Positions 36,483-44,393 of a stretch of DNA of 64,000 bases are shown in pieces. Position numbers and translations under genes: made by a program. Location of the stretch: contig UQDO01000006.1 in assembly GCA_900539855.1 (NCBI GenBank), forward strand, positions 1 to 64,000, given 5' to 3'. The notes under the pieces are model-generated. The model worked only from the letters and a program-made list of their open reading frames with translations. It did no database searches and was not told where the DNA came from. Every line of letters starts with the position of its first letter. The stretch's first letter is position 1. The stretch is from an uncultured Oscillospiraceae bacterium (GTDB taxonomy: Bacteria; Bacillota; Clostridia; Oscillospirales; Acutalibacteraceae).

Positions 36483-36742
36483 TTATTTAAAGACCTCGAT
36501 TATTTTCCCGATTTCGCCCGATAGCTTTTGCGCTGCAATGGTTTTGGGCTTGAAAATGATTGCTATATTTGCAGGCACATACATCAAACCTATAATAGAA
36601 TCCCACAATGCGTCCGAATTATATCCGTAAAATTCGTGCGCTTCCGGCTGCTTTTATCAATTCATGAACCTCCCATTATGTATTTACAACTTGAAAAATC
36701 AAGTACTCTGTCATTGCTGTGTAAATAATCAATATTGTTCAT
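36483..36742 (-). pseudogene. Decayed barstar-family inhibitor gene
   Basis: Three overlapping frames on the minus strand add up to a barstar-like protein of about 86 residues. Frame one starts at an ATG (36742) and reads MNNIDYLHSNDRVLDFSSCK. After a frameshift near a GGGAGG run (about 36676) a second frame continues EVHELIKA. After another shift (about 36645) a third frame reads EFYGYNSDALWDSIIG and runs to a TAA at 36483. The YG-N-DALWD segment is the family hallmark; barstar blocks barnase-type ribonucleases. Two frameshifts make it non-functional. The region 36743-36880 and the stretch 36386-36482 show no other gene that I can support. Confidence 0.75.
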
Positions 36743-36883
36743 TTTTAATATCGCCTTAATGCATCTCTGCAAACGTCTGCCCGGTGCCGACGGTAAGTGT
36801 CGGTTTTAATTATGTAAACAGCATTATTTGTAAGGAACGAAAGGTCAGTCTATACCTTTAAATTGACTCTCTTATAAAGAGAA

Positions 36884-36916
36884 AACGCCTGCAAGGCTTA
36901 TGCCCTGCAGGCGTAA
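36884..36916 (-). terminator. Terminator of the surface-protein gene
   Basis: A 10-bp stem (ACGCCTGCA paired with TGCAGGCGT, 36885-36893 with 36906-36914). Read on the minus strand it is followed by a T-rich tract. It ends the long minus-strand transport operon. Confidence 0.8.
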
Positions 36917-36928
36917 ATTTATTTCCGA

Positions 36929-39900
36929 TTATTTATCGAAAACCTTTTTACCGGTTACGAGAAGTGCTCCGGCAGACATTATGACGATCGCAAGGATCAG
37001 CAGCGGGCTGACCGATGTGTCACCGGTTGATCCTCCGGTATATCCGTAGAGGGTCATGGTGATATCGTCAAAATACATGTTGTTACCGTCAGAGGTCTGA
37101 ATTGCATAGAATTCAGAAGCTGCGGTAAATGTATAGGTGATCTGCTGCCACTCACCTTCCTTAAGATCAGAGACCTTAACGATGACATCCTTAGCCGTTG
37201 CATTGTTGATGCCGGTGAATGTGCTCATCTCAGCCAATGCTATGGTTCCGGTGTCGTTGCCGATAGAGGTCGGCTTGACAAAGAAGGTAAGGGTGTAGGT
37301 GCTGCCGACCGAAAGTGCAAGGTCAGCGGATCTCATAAGCGTAAAGGTCTTGACGCCGGCTGAAGTACCGTTACGGAAGAGCGAGGTCTTGCCGCTGTGT
37401 ACATTCGTAGCGTCAAATCCGGCAACGGTATCATTGTAGAAGGTGTGACCGCCGGAAACGCCAAGCTGCTTGACGCTTGCAGGATAATCCTCAAATCCCT
37501 CTACATATTTGCCGAGCTGCCACTTTGCATAAACCATTATCGGCTCTTCACCGAACACCTTATCAGTGAACGGAGTGGTAAGCTCAATGTCACTGTACCA
37601 GCCGAGGAACTTGTATCCGCTTCTTACCGGAGTCGGGAGAACGATGGCATCGCCCGGATCGCCGGAGATAGCTGCAAGTTCCTTGCCGCCGTTGGTGTTG
37701 AAACGGATAGCCGAACCGTAGATGTTCATTTCGTTATCGACACAGTCGATAACGACATCTTCAACATAAGCGTCACTCTGACCTGATACGCAGATCGACA
37801 GGTAGTTGTCGTTTGCAACGGACTCATCGGCACGGGTCGCAAAGAATGTGATGGTGCCGGTTACCCAACCGTCAGTGTTTGCGACGTAGTTAAACGAACC
37901 GGTCTGTTTTCTGTATGCCGACCAGGTATTTCCGCCAGAAGAGATAAACACGCTGAAGTTACCGGCGGTCTTGAAGTTCTCGATCTTATATTTGAAGGTC
38001 ACGGTGTAGCGCATACCGTCATAAACACGGATAAACTGATTGTTATCAGTATAAAGCTGTGCTCTTGCCTCAGCGCTGTCGCTCTTGTTGGTACCGTCCT
38101 GAGGATTGTGATGGAGAACGGTCATGCCGTCCTTTTCAACTATCGAGTAACGGTCGGAGAATTTGCCTGTGCTTTTGGTGATGCTCTCCGGATAGTTGTC
38201 AAATATGATCTTCTGTCCGTGAGAGATCCACTTAGCGAAGATGGTGCCGCTTTCAGAAGCAGCGCTGTCAGGATCGACAGGCTTTGTGAATGCGCGGTCA
38301 TAATACCAACCGTCAAAGGTCTGACCCATGCACTCCGGATCGGCAGGCATATCAATGTGTCCGCCCGGGAAAGAAACGCGGGTTCCGACAGTCTTGTCGT
38401 AATCCTCAACGTTGGTTCTGAAATTGAACTCAACTGCGCCGTCGCTGAGATTCCACGCAGCATATGCATTAACTATGCCGCAGCTGTAGGAGTCACCCTC
38501 CTCAACGTCGTAGGTGGTGGTAACGTCATTTTCGGTAACGTCGTATTTCCAGCCTGCGAAGTCATAGCCGTATCTGGTGGGGGTGGGCAGAGCGCCGATA
38601 GGCGACTCAGCATCAAACAGCATTGGAGCACATTCGCTTCCGCCCTTTGAATCAAACATGAACAGGACATCTTCACCGCTGGTGGAGTAGGTCTTGACTA
38701 CAATGTTGTCAAAGAGAACAGAAGTTGCGTACTCAAGCGGAACACCGGTAGAGTTCTTAAGATATATACCTATGCTGGTTTTGCCGTCTGTAACATCAGC
38801 AGGCGATACAACGAAGGTAATGGTTGCGGTGTACCAATCGGCATCGTCACGATATTCAAACTGATCTATGACGCCGAGATCGGTGAAGGAGAAGCCGGTA
38901 CTTGCGGCGGTAGGCTTTGCAAGGAGTGCACCGATCTTGGTCGATGTTTCGCTGTGCTCAACCTTATAGTCAAACTGGAGGGTATAGATACCGCCCTTGG
39001 TGACTTCAAACTGTGTCTTGCCGTCATTGACGGTGAAGTATATATAGCCGTTCTTCTTGCGGAAATGCTTCATTCTGAAGACATTGTTGTCGTCGGCATT
39101 TACAATCTCACCGCGGTTTACATATCCGTTACCGTCCGATTCGGTGTACTTGTTGGCCTCGGGAACGCTCCATTTGAAGTTGTTTTCGAAATCCATAACA
39201 AAGTCTTCGACTTCGGTCTTGGGGACGTAAGGGGCGATCGTTATATTGTCCATATAGAACAGTGCCGTACACTCAGAGCCTTTATTGACTCTGCCCTTTC
39301 CGTCCTGAGCGCAGATGATAAGGTTGGGCTTATCCGAAGCAGCCTTATAGGTAAACTGTACTTCGTATGAGGTCCATACATCGCTGCCTTCCGACACGGT
39401 GAAGTCCGCCATTGGATCGCTCTTTCCGCCAATGCCGCCGATGCCGGCATCTGTAGAGTTGCGGAGCTGCATGACTATACCTGCATCGTTTACATCCTTA
39501 GCGATGTAGTCGAACTTAAGGGTATAGACCTGACCGTCCTTAAGGGTAAGACCCTTGCTGAAGCCTTCAACCATAGCCGGAGCAAAGTTCTTGTTTGCAA
39601 TGGAATTCTTGAAGGATGTATACAGAGCATGGTTGCTCTCATTTGTAGGATCGGCAACAATTTTGAATGAGTCGTCTGTGCCTATCTTCTTATTGGGATC
39701 ATACACACCGTTCTTTTCGAAGTTGAGCGAAGTACCGTCGTATACGGCAACAAGCTCTCTGGCGAGAACAGGCATTTTATCGTATTTGGTGGTAAGAGTT
39801 GTGTCATACCAGCCGAGGAACGAACCGCTGAATTTCTCGGGAACAGCCGAACCGGGCTGTGCGGTCACGGTAGTAACCTCACCCTTATCATAAAGTTTGT

Positions 39901-40708
39901 ACTCTGCACCTACATCACTTATGGGTGCTATAACAAGATCGTCCATATAGAAGACGCAGCCGCTAACATCGGTATAGAAGGTGAAGAGCAGATACGGATT
40001 ATCCTTGACCGTTGCCTCATTAATATTAAGGGTAAGGGTCATATCAGCCCAGGTGTTGGTGTTCGTTGAAAAGTTCATGTATCCGCAGCCGGAGCCTGCC
40101 TTGTTACCGGGGGCACCTATACCGGCTGACTTGGCGAGCCAGAAGTCTGCGTATGTTTTGCCTGCGGCACCGGTGACTTTATACTTGAAGGATACAACAT
40201 ACTTGCCGGCTGCGAGCTTAAGTCCGTCGTCATCCAGACCGTTGTACGATGCAAGAGCAAAGTTCTGACGGCTGCCTTTTACGGCATTGTACTTAAGGAT
40301 TTTGTTGGATGCATTTGCCGGGTCCGCTGCTATCGAATAGCCGCCGCCGAGTGTACCGCTCACACCGAAGTTGTTGTTCGGGTTGAAATATCCTTTTCCG
40401 TCGTCAAACGTAAAAATGTGCTGTGTATACTTGGCGTAAAGGCTCAGGGTTTTGCCGGCAGTCTCAAATTTGGTCTCAAATTTAGAGTCGTACCAGCCAA
40501 GGAACTCTGCACCGGCTACAGCCGCCTCAGGAGTGGGCAGCGGATCGCCAAGCTCCAGGTCCTCTTTGAATACCTTACCTGCATTGTTGAAGGTGAACTC
40601 TCTGCTCGCGGCACTTGCGGTACCGGTAAGCGAGACGACGCACACTGACATAAGCAGGGAAAGAATACAGAGAATACTGATTGTTTTCTTGAAAACGCGT
40701 GTCTTCAT
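36929..40708 (-). CDS. Large surface protein of alternating carbohydrate-binding-like modules and InlB B repeats
   Basis: A 1259-residue secreted protein. A signal peptide (residues 1-33, ending SAASR) is followed by five InlB/Listeria-Bacteroides B-type repeats with the FLGWYD..(T)..YAKW pattern: GAEFLGWYDSKFETKF, GSFLGWYDTTLTTKY, YDFAGWKYDVTEND, QTFDGWYYDRAFTKP and YKFLGWYSDIELTTPF. Between them lie five beta-sandwich modules of ~150 residues that open with an FDDG/FEKN/FENN/FDNY/FEDY-type strand and end in FYMDDLVI- or LFDNIVV-like strands, typical of carbohydrate-binding CBM4/9-like folds. The C-terminus is STGDTS, a membrane helix and a short basic tail, like a degenerate sortase signal. 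It is the last gene of the sugar-transport block. Confidence 0.75.
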   Translation of the reverse strand: MKTRVFKKTISILCILSLLMSVCVVSLTGTASAASREFTFNNAGKVFKEDLELGDPLPTPEAAVAGAEFLGWYDSKFETKFETAGKTLSLYAKYTQHIFTFDDGKGYFNPNNNFGVSGTLGGGYSIAADPANASNKILKYNAVKGSRQNFALASYNGLDDDGLKLAAGKYVVSFKYKVTGAAGKTYADFWLAKSAGIGAPGNKAGSGCGYMNFSTNTNTWADMTLTLNINEATVKDNPYLLFTFYTDVSGCVFYMDDLVIAPISDVGAEYKLYDKGEVTTVTAQPGSAVPEKFSGSFLGWYDTTLTTKYDKMPVLARELVAVYDGTSLNFEKNGVYDPNKKIGTDDSFKIVADPTNESNHALYTSFKNSIANKNFAPAMVEGFSKGLTLKDGQVYTLKFDYIAKDVNDAGIVMQLRNSTDAGIGGIGGKSDPMADFTVSEGSDVWTSYEVQFTYKAASDKPNLIICAQDGKGRVNKGSECTALFYMDNITIAPYVPKTEVEDFVMDFENNFKWSVPEANKYTESDGNGYVNRGEIVNADDNNVFRMKHFRKKNGYIYFTVNDGKTQFEVTKGGIYTLQFDYKVEHSETSTKIGALLAKPTAASTGFSFTDLGVIDQFEYRDDADWYTATITFVVSPADVTDGKTSIGIYLKNSTGVPLEYATSVLFDNIVVKTYSTSGEDVLFMFDSKGGSECAPMLFDAESPIGALPTPTRYGYDFAGWKYDVTENDVTTTYDVEEGDSYSCGIVNAYAAWNLSDGAVEFNFRTNVEDYDKTVGTRVSFPGGHIDMPADPECMGQTFDGWYYDRAFTKPVDPDSAASESGTIFAKWISHGQKIIFDNYPESITKSTGKFSDRYSIVEKDGMTVLHHNPQDGTNKSDSAEARAQLYTDNNQFIRVYDGMRYTVTFKYKIENFKTAGNFSVFISSGGNTWSAYRKQTGSFNYVANTDGWVTGTITFFATRADESVANDNYLSICVSGQSDAYVEDVVIDCVDNEMNIYGSAIRFNTNGGKELAAISGDPGDAIVLPTPVRSGYKFLGWYSDIELTTPFTDKVFGEEPIMVYAKWQLGKYVEGFEDYPASVKQLGVSGGHTFYNDTVAGFDATNVHSGKTSLFRNGTSAGVKTFTLMRSADLALSVGSTYTLTFFVKPTSIGNDTGTIALAEMSTFTGINNATAKDVIVKVSDLKEGEWQQITYTFTAASEFYAIQTSDGNNMYFDDITMTLYGYTGGSTGDTSVSPLLILAIVIMSAGALLVTGKKVFDK

Positions 40709-40747
40709 TATTCTACCTCTTTCTCAACTATAGACATCGATATCCGG

Positions 40748-40767
40748 AACCGGCGTTATCGCCGGTT
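40748..40767 (-). other. Stable hairpin between binding-protein and surface-protein genes
   Basis: A perfect 8-bp GC-rich stem (AACCGGCG with CGCCGGTT) around a four-base loop. No T run follows on the minus strand, so it is more likely an RNA-stabilising or processing hairpin than a terminator. Confidence 0.5.
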
Positions 40768-40791
40768 TCGGAAATCTCAGGACAAACTCAC

Positions 40792-42192
40792 TTATTTGTT
40801 GGCGTTCTTAAGATCGGTTATGATCTTGTTTGCCTCTGCTACAGCCTGATCAACCTTATTCGAAACTTCATCAATCTTTGTTTTTACCTGGGCTGAGGAA
40901 GCACCCTTTGCGCCATTGATGAACACTCCGGAGCTGGCGCTGCCGATAAGTGTACAGACAGCGTCGTCATAATTGAAGTACTTTTCGTCCGCGGTCTTGT
41001 TGATGAGTGTGTAGTAAAAGTTACCTGCTTCTATGGTAACAAAGGTATTGTCAATATCATAGTTCTTAGGATCAAGCCAGTAACGGATGAAGTAACCTGC
41101 CGCATTTGCATTCTTGCAGCCTGCTATGATACCGTACATACGGTAGATAGACGAGGTCTTGGAAGCGGTTCCGTCCTCAAGTGAGGGGAGGAATGTGAAG
41201 CCGATATCATTAGGATCCATATCCTTGAAATGTCCGGTTGCTTTCAAGCCATAAACACCGGTGGTAACGATACCGCATTTGCCTTCCGTGAACTTCTTAT
41301 AGGTGCCGCCAAGGAGGCCTTCCTCACGGGCATCAGCGTACCACTGATATGTAGCAAGCAGTTCCTTGGTGTTAACGCCGCTCTTGAAGGTGGCGGTCTT
41401 ATAATCGTACATTACGAAGGAAACACCGGCAGAATCACCGAGAATCTCAACATCGACCATACCGCCGGCATAATCGTCGCCAAGGCTCTTAACGTCCTTC
41501 ATAACCTTTTTCATGGTAGCCCATGTCCAGTTGCCCTGCTCATAATACTCGGCAGGAGTGGTGAAGCCGTTCTCTTCAAAGAGCGACTTGTTGTAGTAGC
41601 AGAGGTTGGAGCCCGACCACGGAGAACCAATGGTGTTTACAAGGTAAACATTGCCGTCGATAGTGGCTGTGGCAAGCATTGACTGATCCCAGATCGGCTC
41701 TTTAAGATCAACGGTGGAAACCTTGTTGATCGGAGCTGCGAACTGCATGGTCAGAGGGAAGTTCTGGTCGCCCTCGTTTGAAACAAAGACATCGGGAATG
41801 TCGCCTGACGCAATGCTCGACTGGAGCTTGCTGACATATCCGCTCTGAGCAACGGTGAAAAGTTCAACCTTAAGGCCGGTATCCCTTTCAAAGTTTGCAA
41901 GCGGAACAGCGCCCTCGGTCTGGGTGTGGTCTATCCATGTAGCAAAACGGACGGTAGAGCCCTTGATGCTGTCAGGAATAGATGCGTACGGATCAAAGTC
42001 TTTATATTCACCGGTTGCATCAGACGGTGTAAGTATTGAAACCGTTGAAGCGCCGCTGCCGCCACCCATGTTGCTCGAAGCGCTTGAATTATCAGATGTG
42101 GTATCCTTTTTGCTGCCACATGCCGACATGGCGCCTACGAGGACGAAGAGTGAAAAAAGCACGCATACTATTCTTTTGATGCTGTTTTTCAT
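40792..42192 (-). CDS. Sugar ABC transporter substrate-binding lipoprotein
   Basis: A 466-residue family 1 solute-binding protein. The ATG at 42192 is chosen because AGGAGG lies just upstream; the frame itself runs to 42270. The lipobox is AMSAC at about residue 25, followed by a Ser/Asp/Gly-rich linker. The mature part has ANFERDTGLKVELFTVAQSG, IASGDIPDVFVSNEGD and FEENGFTTPAEYYEQGNWTW, all typical of sugar-binding proteins. It probably delivers sugar to the permease pair encoded directly upstream (42401-44388). The ~200-base leader holds hairpins and perhaps its own promoter (TATAAT, about 42296). Confidence 0.88.
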   Translation of the reverse strand: MKNSIKRIVCVLFSLFVLVGAMSACGSKKDTTSDNSSASSNMGGGSGASTVSILTPSDATGEYKDFDPYASIPDSIKGSTVRFATWIDHTQTEGAVPLANFERDTGLKVELFTVAQSGYVSKLQSSIASGDIPDVFVSNEGDQNFPLTMQFAAPINKVSTVDLKEPIWDQSMLATATIDGNVYLVNTIGSPWSGSNLCYYNKSLFEENGFTTPAEYYEQGNWTWATMKKVMKDVKSLGDDYAGGMVDVEILGDSAGVSFVMYDYKTATFKSGVNTKELLATYQWYADAREEGLLGGTYKKFTEGKCGIVTTGVYGLKATGHFKDMDPNDIGFTFLPSLEDGTASKTSSIYRMYGIIAGCKNANAAGYFIRYWLDPKNYDIDNTFVTIEAGNFYYTLINKTADEKYFNYDDAVCTLIGSASSGVFINGAKGASSAQVKTKIDEVSNKVDQAVAEANKIITDLKNANK

Positions 42193-42234
42193 TATATTTC
42201 CTCCTAAGAAATGTTTATAGCGGTAAAATCCGCT

Positions 42235-42271
42235 GGTGCCCACCTGCATTTTCCAGCATGATTTGGGCACC
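42235..42271 (-). other. Hairpin in the leader of the binding-protein gene
   Basis: GGTGCCCA (42235-42242) and TGGGCACC (42264-42271) form a perfect 8-bp stem, followed on the minus strand by a small AGCGG/CCGCT hairpin. There is no T run. Such stems often protect binding-protein mRNA so that it accumulates above permease mRNA. Confidence 0.5.
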
Positions 42272-42400
42272 GGACGGCACTTTAACCGATACTATACAAT
42301 TATAATACCAAAACCATTTGCATTTTTCAATCGTTATTTTGTATTTTTTTATAAAATATTCAACAAATTTTAGGGTGTTTTGTTGGTAATAATGAATTAA

Positions 42401-43417
42401 TTAACCCGTTATACCGACACGATCTATGCTTTTTACGAACTTTCTCTGCAGCACCATGTACATTATAAGCACCGGTATTACAAAGAGAACGCAGCCAGCC
42501 ATAACGATTGCAATAGATTCCGGATTTCCCGGACCGAACGATATTCTCAGTGTTCCTATAGCCTCGGCTGAGGTTATTTCGCTGAGCCTTACTGCGAGCG
42601 GCCAGCTGTCGGAATAGAGGTACATCTGAGACAGGTAGTAGTCGTTCCAGTGCCATATTACCGAGAAAACCGTGACCGTCATGATAACGACACCCGACGA
42701 CGGGAGCGCTATTCTGAGGTAGGTCTTGAGCGGACCGGCACCGTCTATCCAGGAAGCCTCCTCCAGCTCTTTGGGCAGTCCCTTGAAAAACTGGATGTAG
42801 ATGTAGATTATTATACCGGCTCTTATACCGACGCCGAGCAGTGCCGGCAGGTAGAAGGTCCACACGGTATTGAGGACGTTTGCGCGCAGGTCGATACCTG
42901 TCAGGTCGTATATGATACCGAGTATTCCGAGTAAGTCAAGCTTTGTATAGGTCGTGACTATCGGCAGCATCATCATCTGCGACGGGACAAGAATCAGCAG
43001 GAACATGAAGAGCATGAGTATCTTCTTTTCCTTGAAATCAAATCTTGCAAGTCCGTAAGCGACGAGCGAGCAGCTCATAATCTGTATCGCCGCCGATATA
43101 AGTTCAAACACCACCGTGTTAAGGAACGCCTTGCCGTAATGCATGATCCTCATTGCAAGGTCGAAGTTCTCAAGCGTTACGTCGGAGGTTATCCAGACTA
43201 TTGACGGATCGAAGAACGAGTCTCTCGTACGGATCGAGCAGCTGATCATGTAAAACAAAGGATAAAGAATTATATATCCTATGGTTATAAGGACAAAGTA
43301 GCGCAGCAGTGACGCAAACACGCCGTTTGCCTTGCGGAGGGCTTTATACCGGGCTTCGGAGCTTGAGTTCTTGACCTTGTTATATAAGCCTTTGATATTG
43401 TCAAGTACCTTGGTCAT
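42401..43417 (-). CDS. Carbohydrate ABC permease, MalG type (second system)
   Basis: A 338-residue membrane protein with about six helices. The EAA coupling loop is in LPKELEEASWIDGAGPLKTYLRIALP (read around residue 215). The N-terminal helix is preceded by a basic cytoplasmic segment. Its ATG overlaps the stop of the MalF-type partner, so the two are made together. It ends before the binding-protein leader. Cargo is unknown; the ATPase is not encoded nearby. Confidence 0.88.
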   Translation of the reverse strand: MTKVLDNIKGLYNKVKNSSSEARYKALRKANGVFASLLRYFVLITIGYIILYPLFYMISCSIRTRDSFFDPSIVWITSDVTLENFDLAMRIMHYGKAFLNTVVFELISAAIQIMSCSLVAYGLARFDFKEKKILMLFMFLLILVPSQMMMLPIVTTYTKLDLLGILGIIYDLTGIDLRANVLNTVWTFYLPALLGVGIRAGIIIYIYIQFFKGLPKELEEASWIDGAGPLKTYLRIALPSSGVVIMTVTVFSVIWHWNDYYLSQMYLYSDSWPLAVRLSEITSAEAIGTLRISFGPGNPESIAIVMAGCVLFVIPVLIMYMVLQRKFVKSIDRVGITG

Positions 43418-44388
43418 CAGCTTCTACCTCCCGTATCCCAACGCTTTAAGAAAACCTTTGAATATATGAGCATCACAAACGCGATAAACGTACCGACTAT
43501 TGCGAAGTATATCCAGAGCATTGCCGACGCTTTACCGTAGTTGGATGCGACACCCATGAATGCGTATGCACGCTCCATAACTGCGTTGCTTTTATCGGTT
43601 ATCAGCTCGACCATCGTAAATATGATGACCAGTATAAGGGTCCGCGCCAGCATGGGCAGTGTAATGAACCAGAACTCCTCCCACTTTGTAGCGCCCTCGA
43701 CCTTTGAAACCTCATAAAGCGAATCGGGGATGGACTGCATACCTGAGATAAACAGGACTATCTGTATTCCGCAGTTCCAGACGAGGTTGAATATGTTATT
43801 CAGCACCGTACTGAAATACACGCCCACCTCGGTCGGCAGCGACAGCCATTTGAGTATGTCGTCGACCGACAGCATGTTTGCTGCGAACGAGTCCGAAACA
43901 CCGGAGGACGACAGCTCACTGCTGGTTGATTTGAAAAGGAGCTGTATAACAACGCCCGACGCTATTATGACCGGTAAGAAGTAAAGGGATCTGAAGAACA
44001 GTCTTCCCTTGAACTTCTGATTGAGCAGAAGCGCCAGTATAAGGCTCAAAATCACTATAACCGGCAGCGAATAGAGCATTGAGATCAGTGTTTCGCGCAT
44101 ATTTGTCTTGAAATATGCGTCCCTGTTCCAGGCGTAGTCAATGTTTTTCATTCCGACAAAGTCGTAACGGAAAACGCCGCCGGCAAAGCTTATATCGCAG
44201 AACGCGAAGTAAAGCGATTTGAACAGCGGAACCACAAAGAAGAGCAGCAGACCGATCTCCCAGTGGAGCACGAAAAGACGTCCGTAACGGCTTTTCAGGG
44301 ATTCTATACCTCTGTGTTTTTTCTGCTTTTTGGCAGACTTTCGGGGCGTCACCCGGGTTTCTTTTGTTTTTACTTCATCGTTTGTCAT
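43417..44388 (-). CDS. Carbohydrate ABC permease, MalF type (second system)
   Basis: A 323-residue membrane protein with six predicted helices. The EAA loop is IPDSLYEVSKVEGATKWEEF. The N-terminus is rich in Lys/Arg and lies in the cytoplasm. I place the start at the ATG of 44388, ten bases after AGGAG; an upstream GTG at 44397 is too close to that site. The gene follows the DUF5696 lipoprotein after only five bases and overlaps its MalG partner. Confidence 0.88.
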   Translation of the reverse strand: MTNDEVKTKETRVTPRKSAKKQKKHRGIESLKSRYGRLFVLHWEIGLLLFFVVPLFKSLYFAFCDISFAGGVFRYDFVGMKNIDYAWNRDAYFKTNMRETLISMLYSLPVIVILSLILALLLNQKFKGRLFFRSLYFLPVIIASGVVIQLLFKSTSSELSSSGVSDSFAANMLSVDDILKWLSLPTEVGVYFSTVLNNIFNLVWNCGIQIVLFISGMQSIPDSLYEVSKVEGATKWEEFWFITLPMLARTLILVIIFTMVELITDKSNAVMERAYAFMGVASNYGKASAMLWIYFAIVGTFIAFVMLIYSKVFLKRWDTGGRS

Positions 44389-44393
44389 TCGGG

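Noticed and set aside
36528..36728. Plus-strand frame of 66 codons
   Set aside because: The opposite strand carries the recognisable barstar remnant; this frame is its shadow.
42290..42345. A catabolite (cre) operator near the second binding-protein gene
   Set aside because: TGCAAATGGTTTTGG is only a partial match, lacking the central CG.
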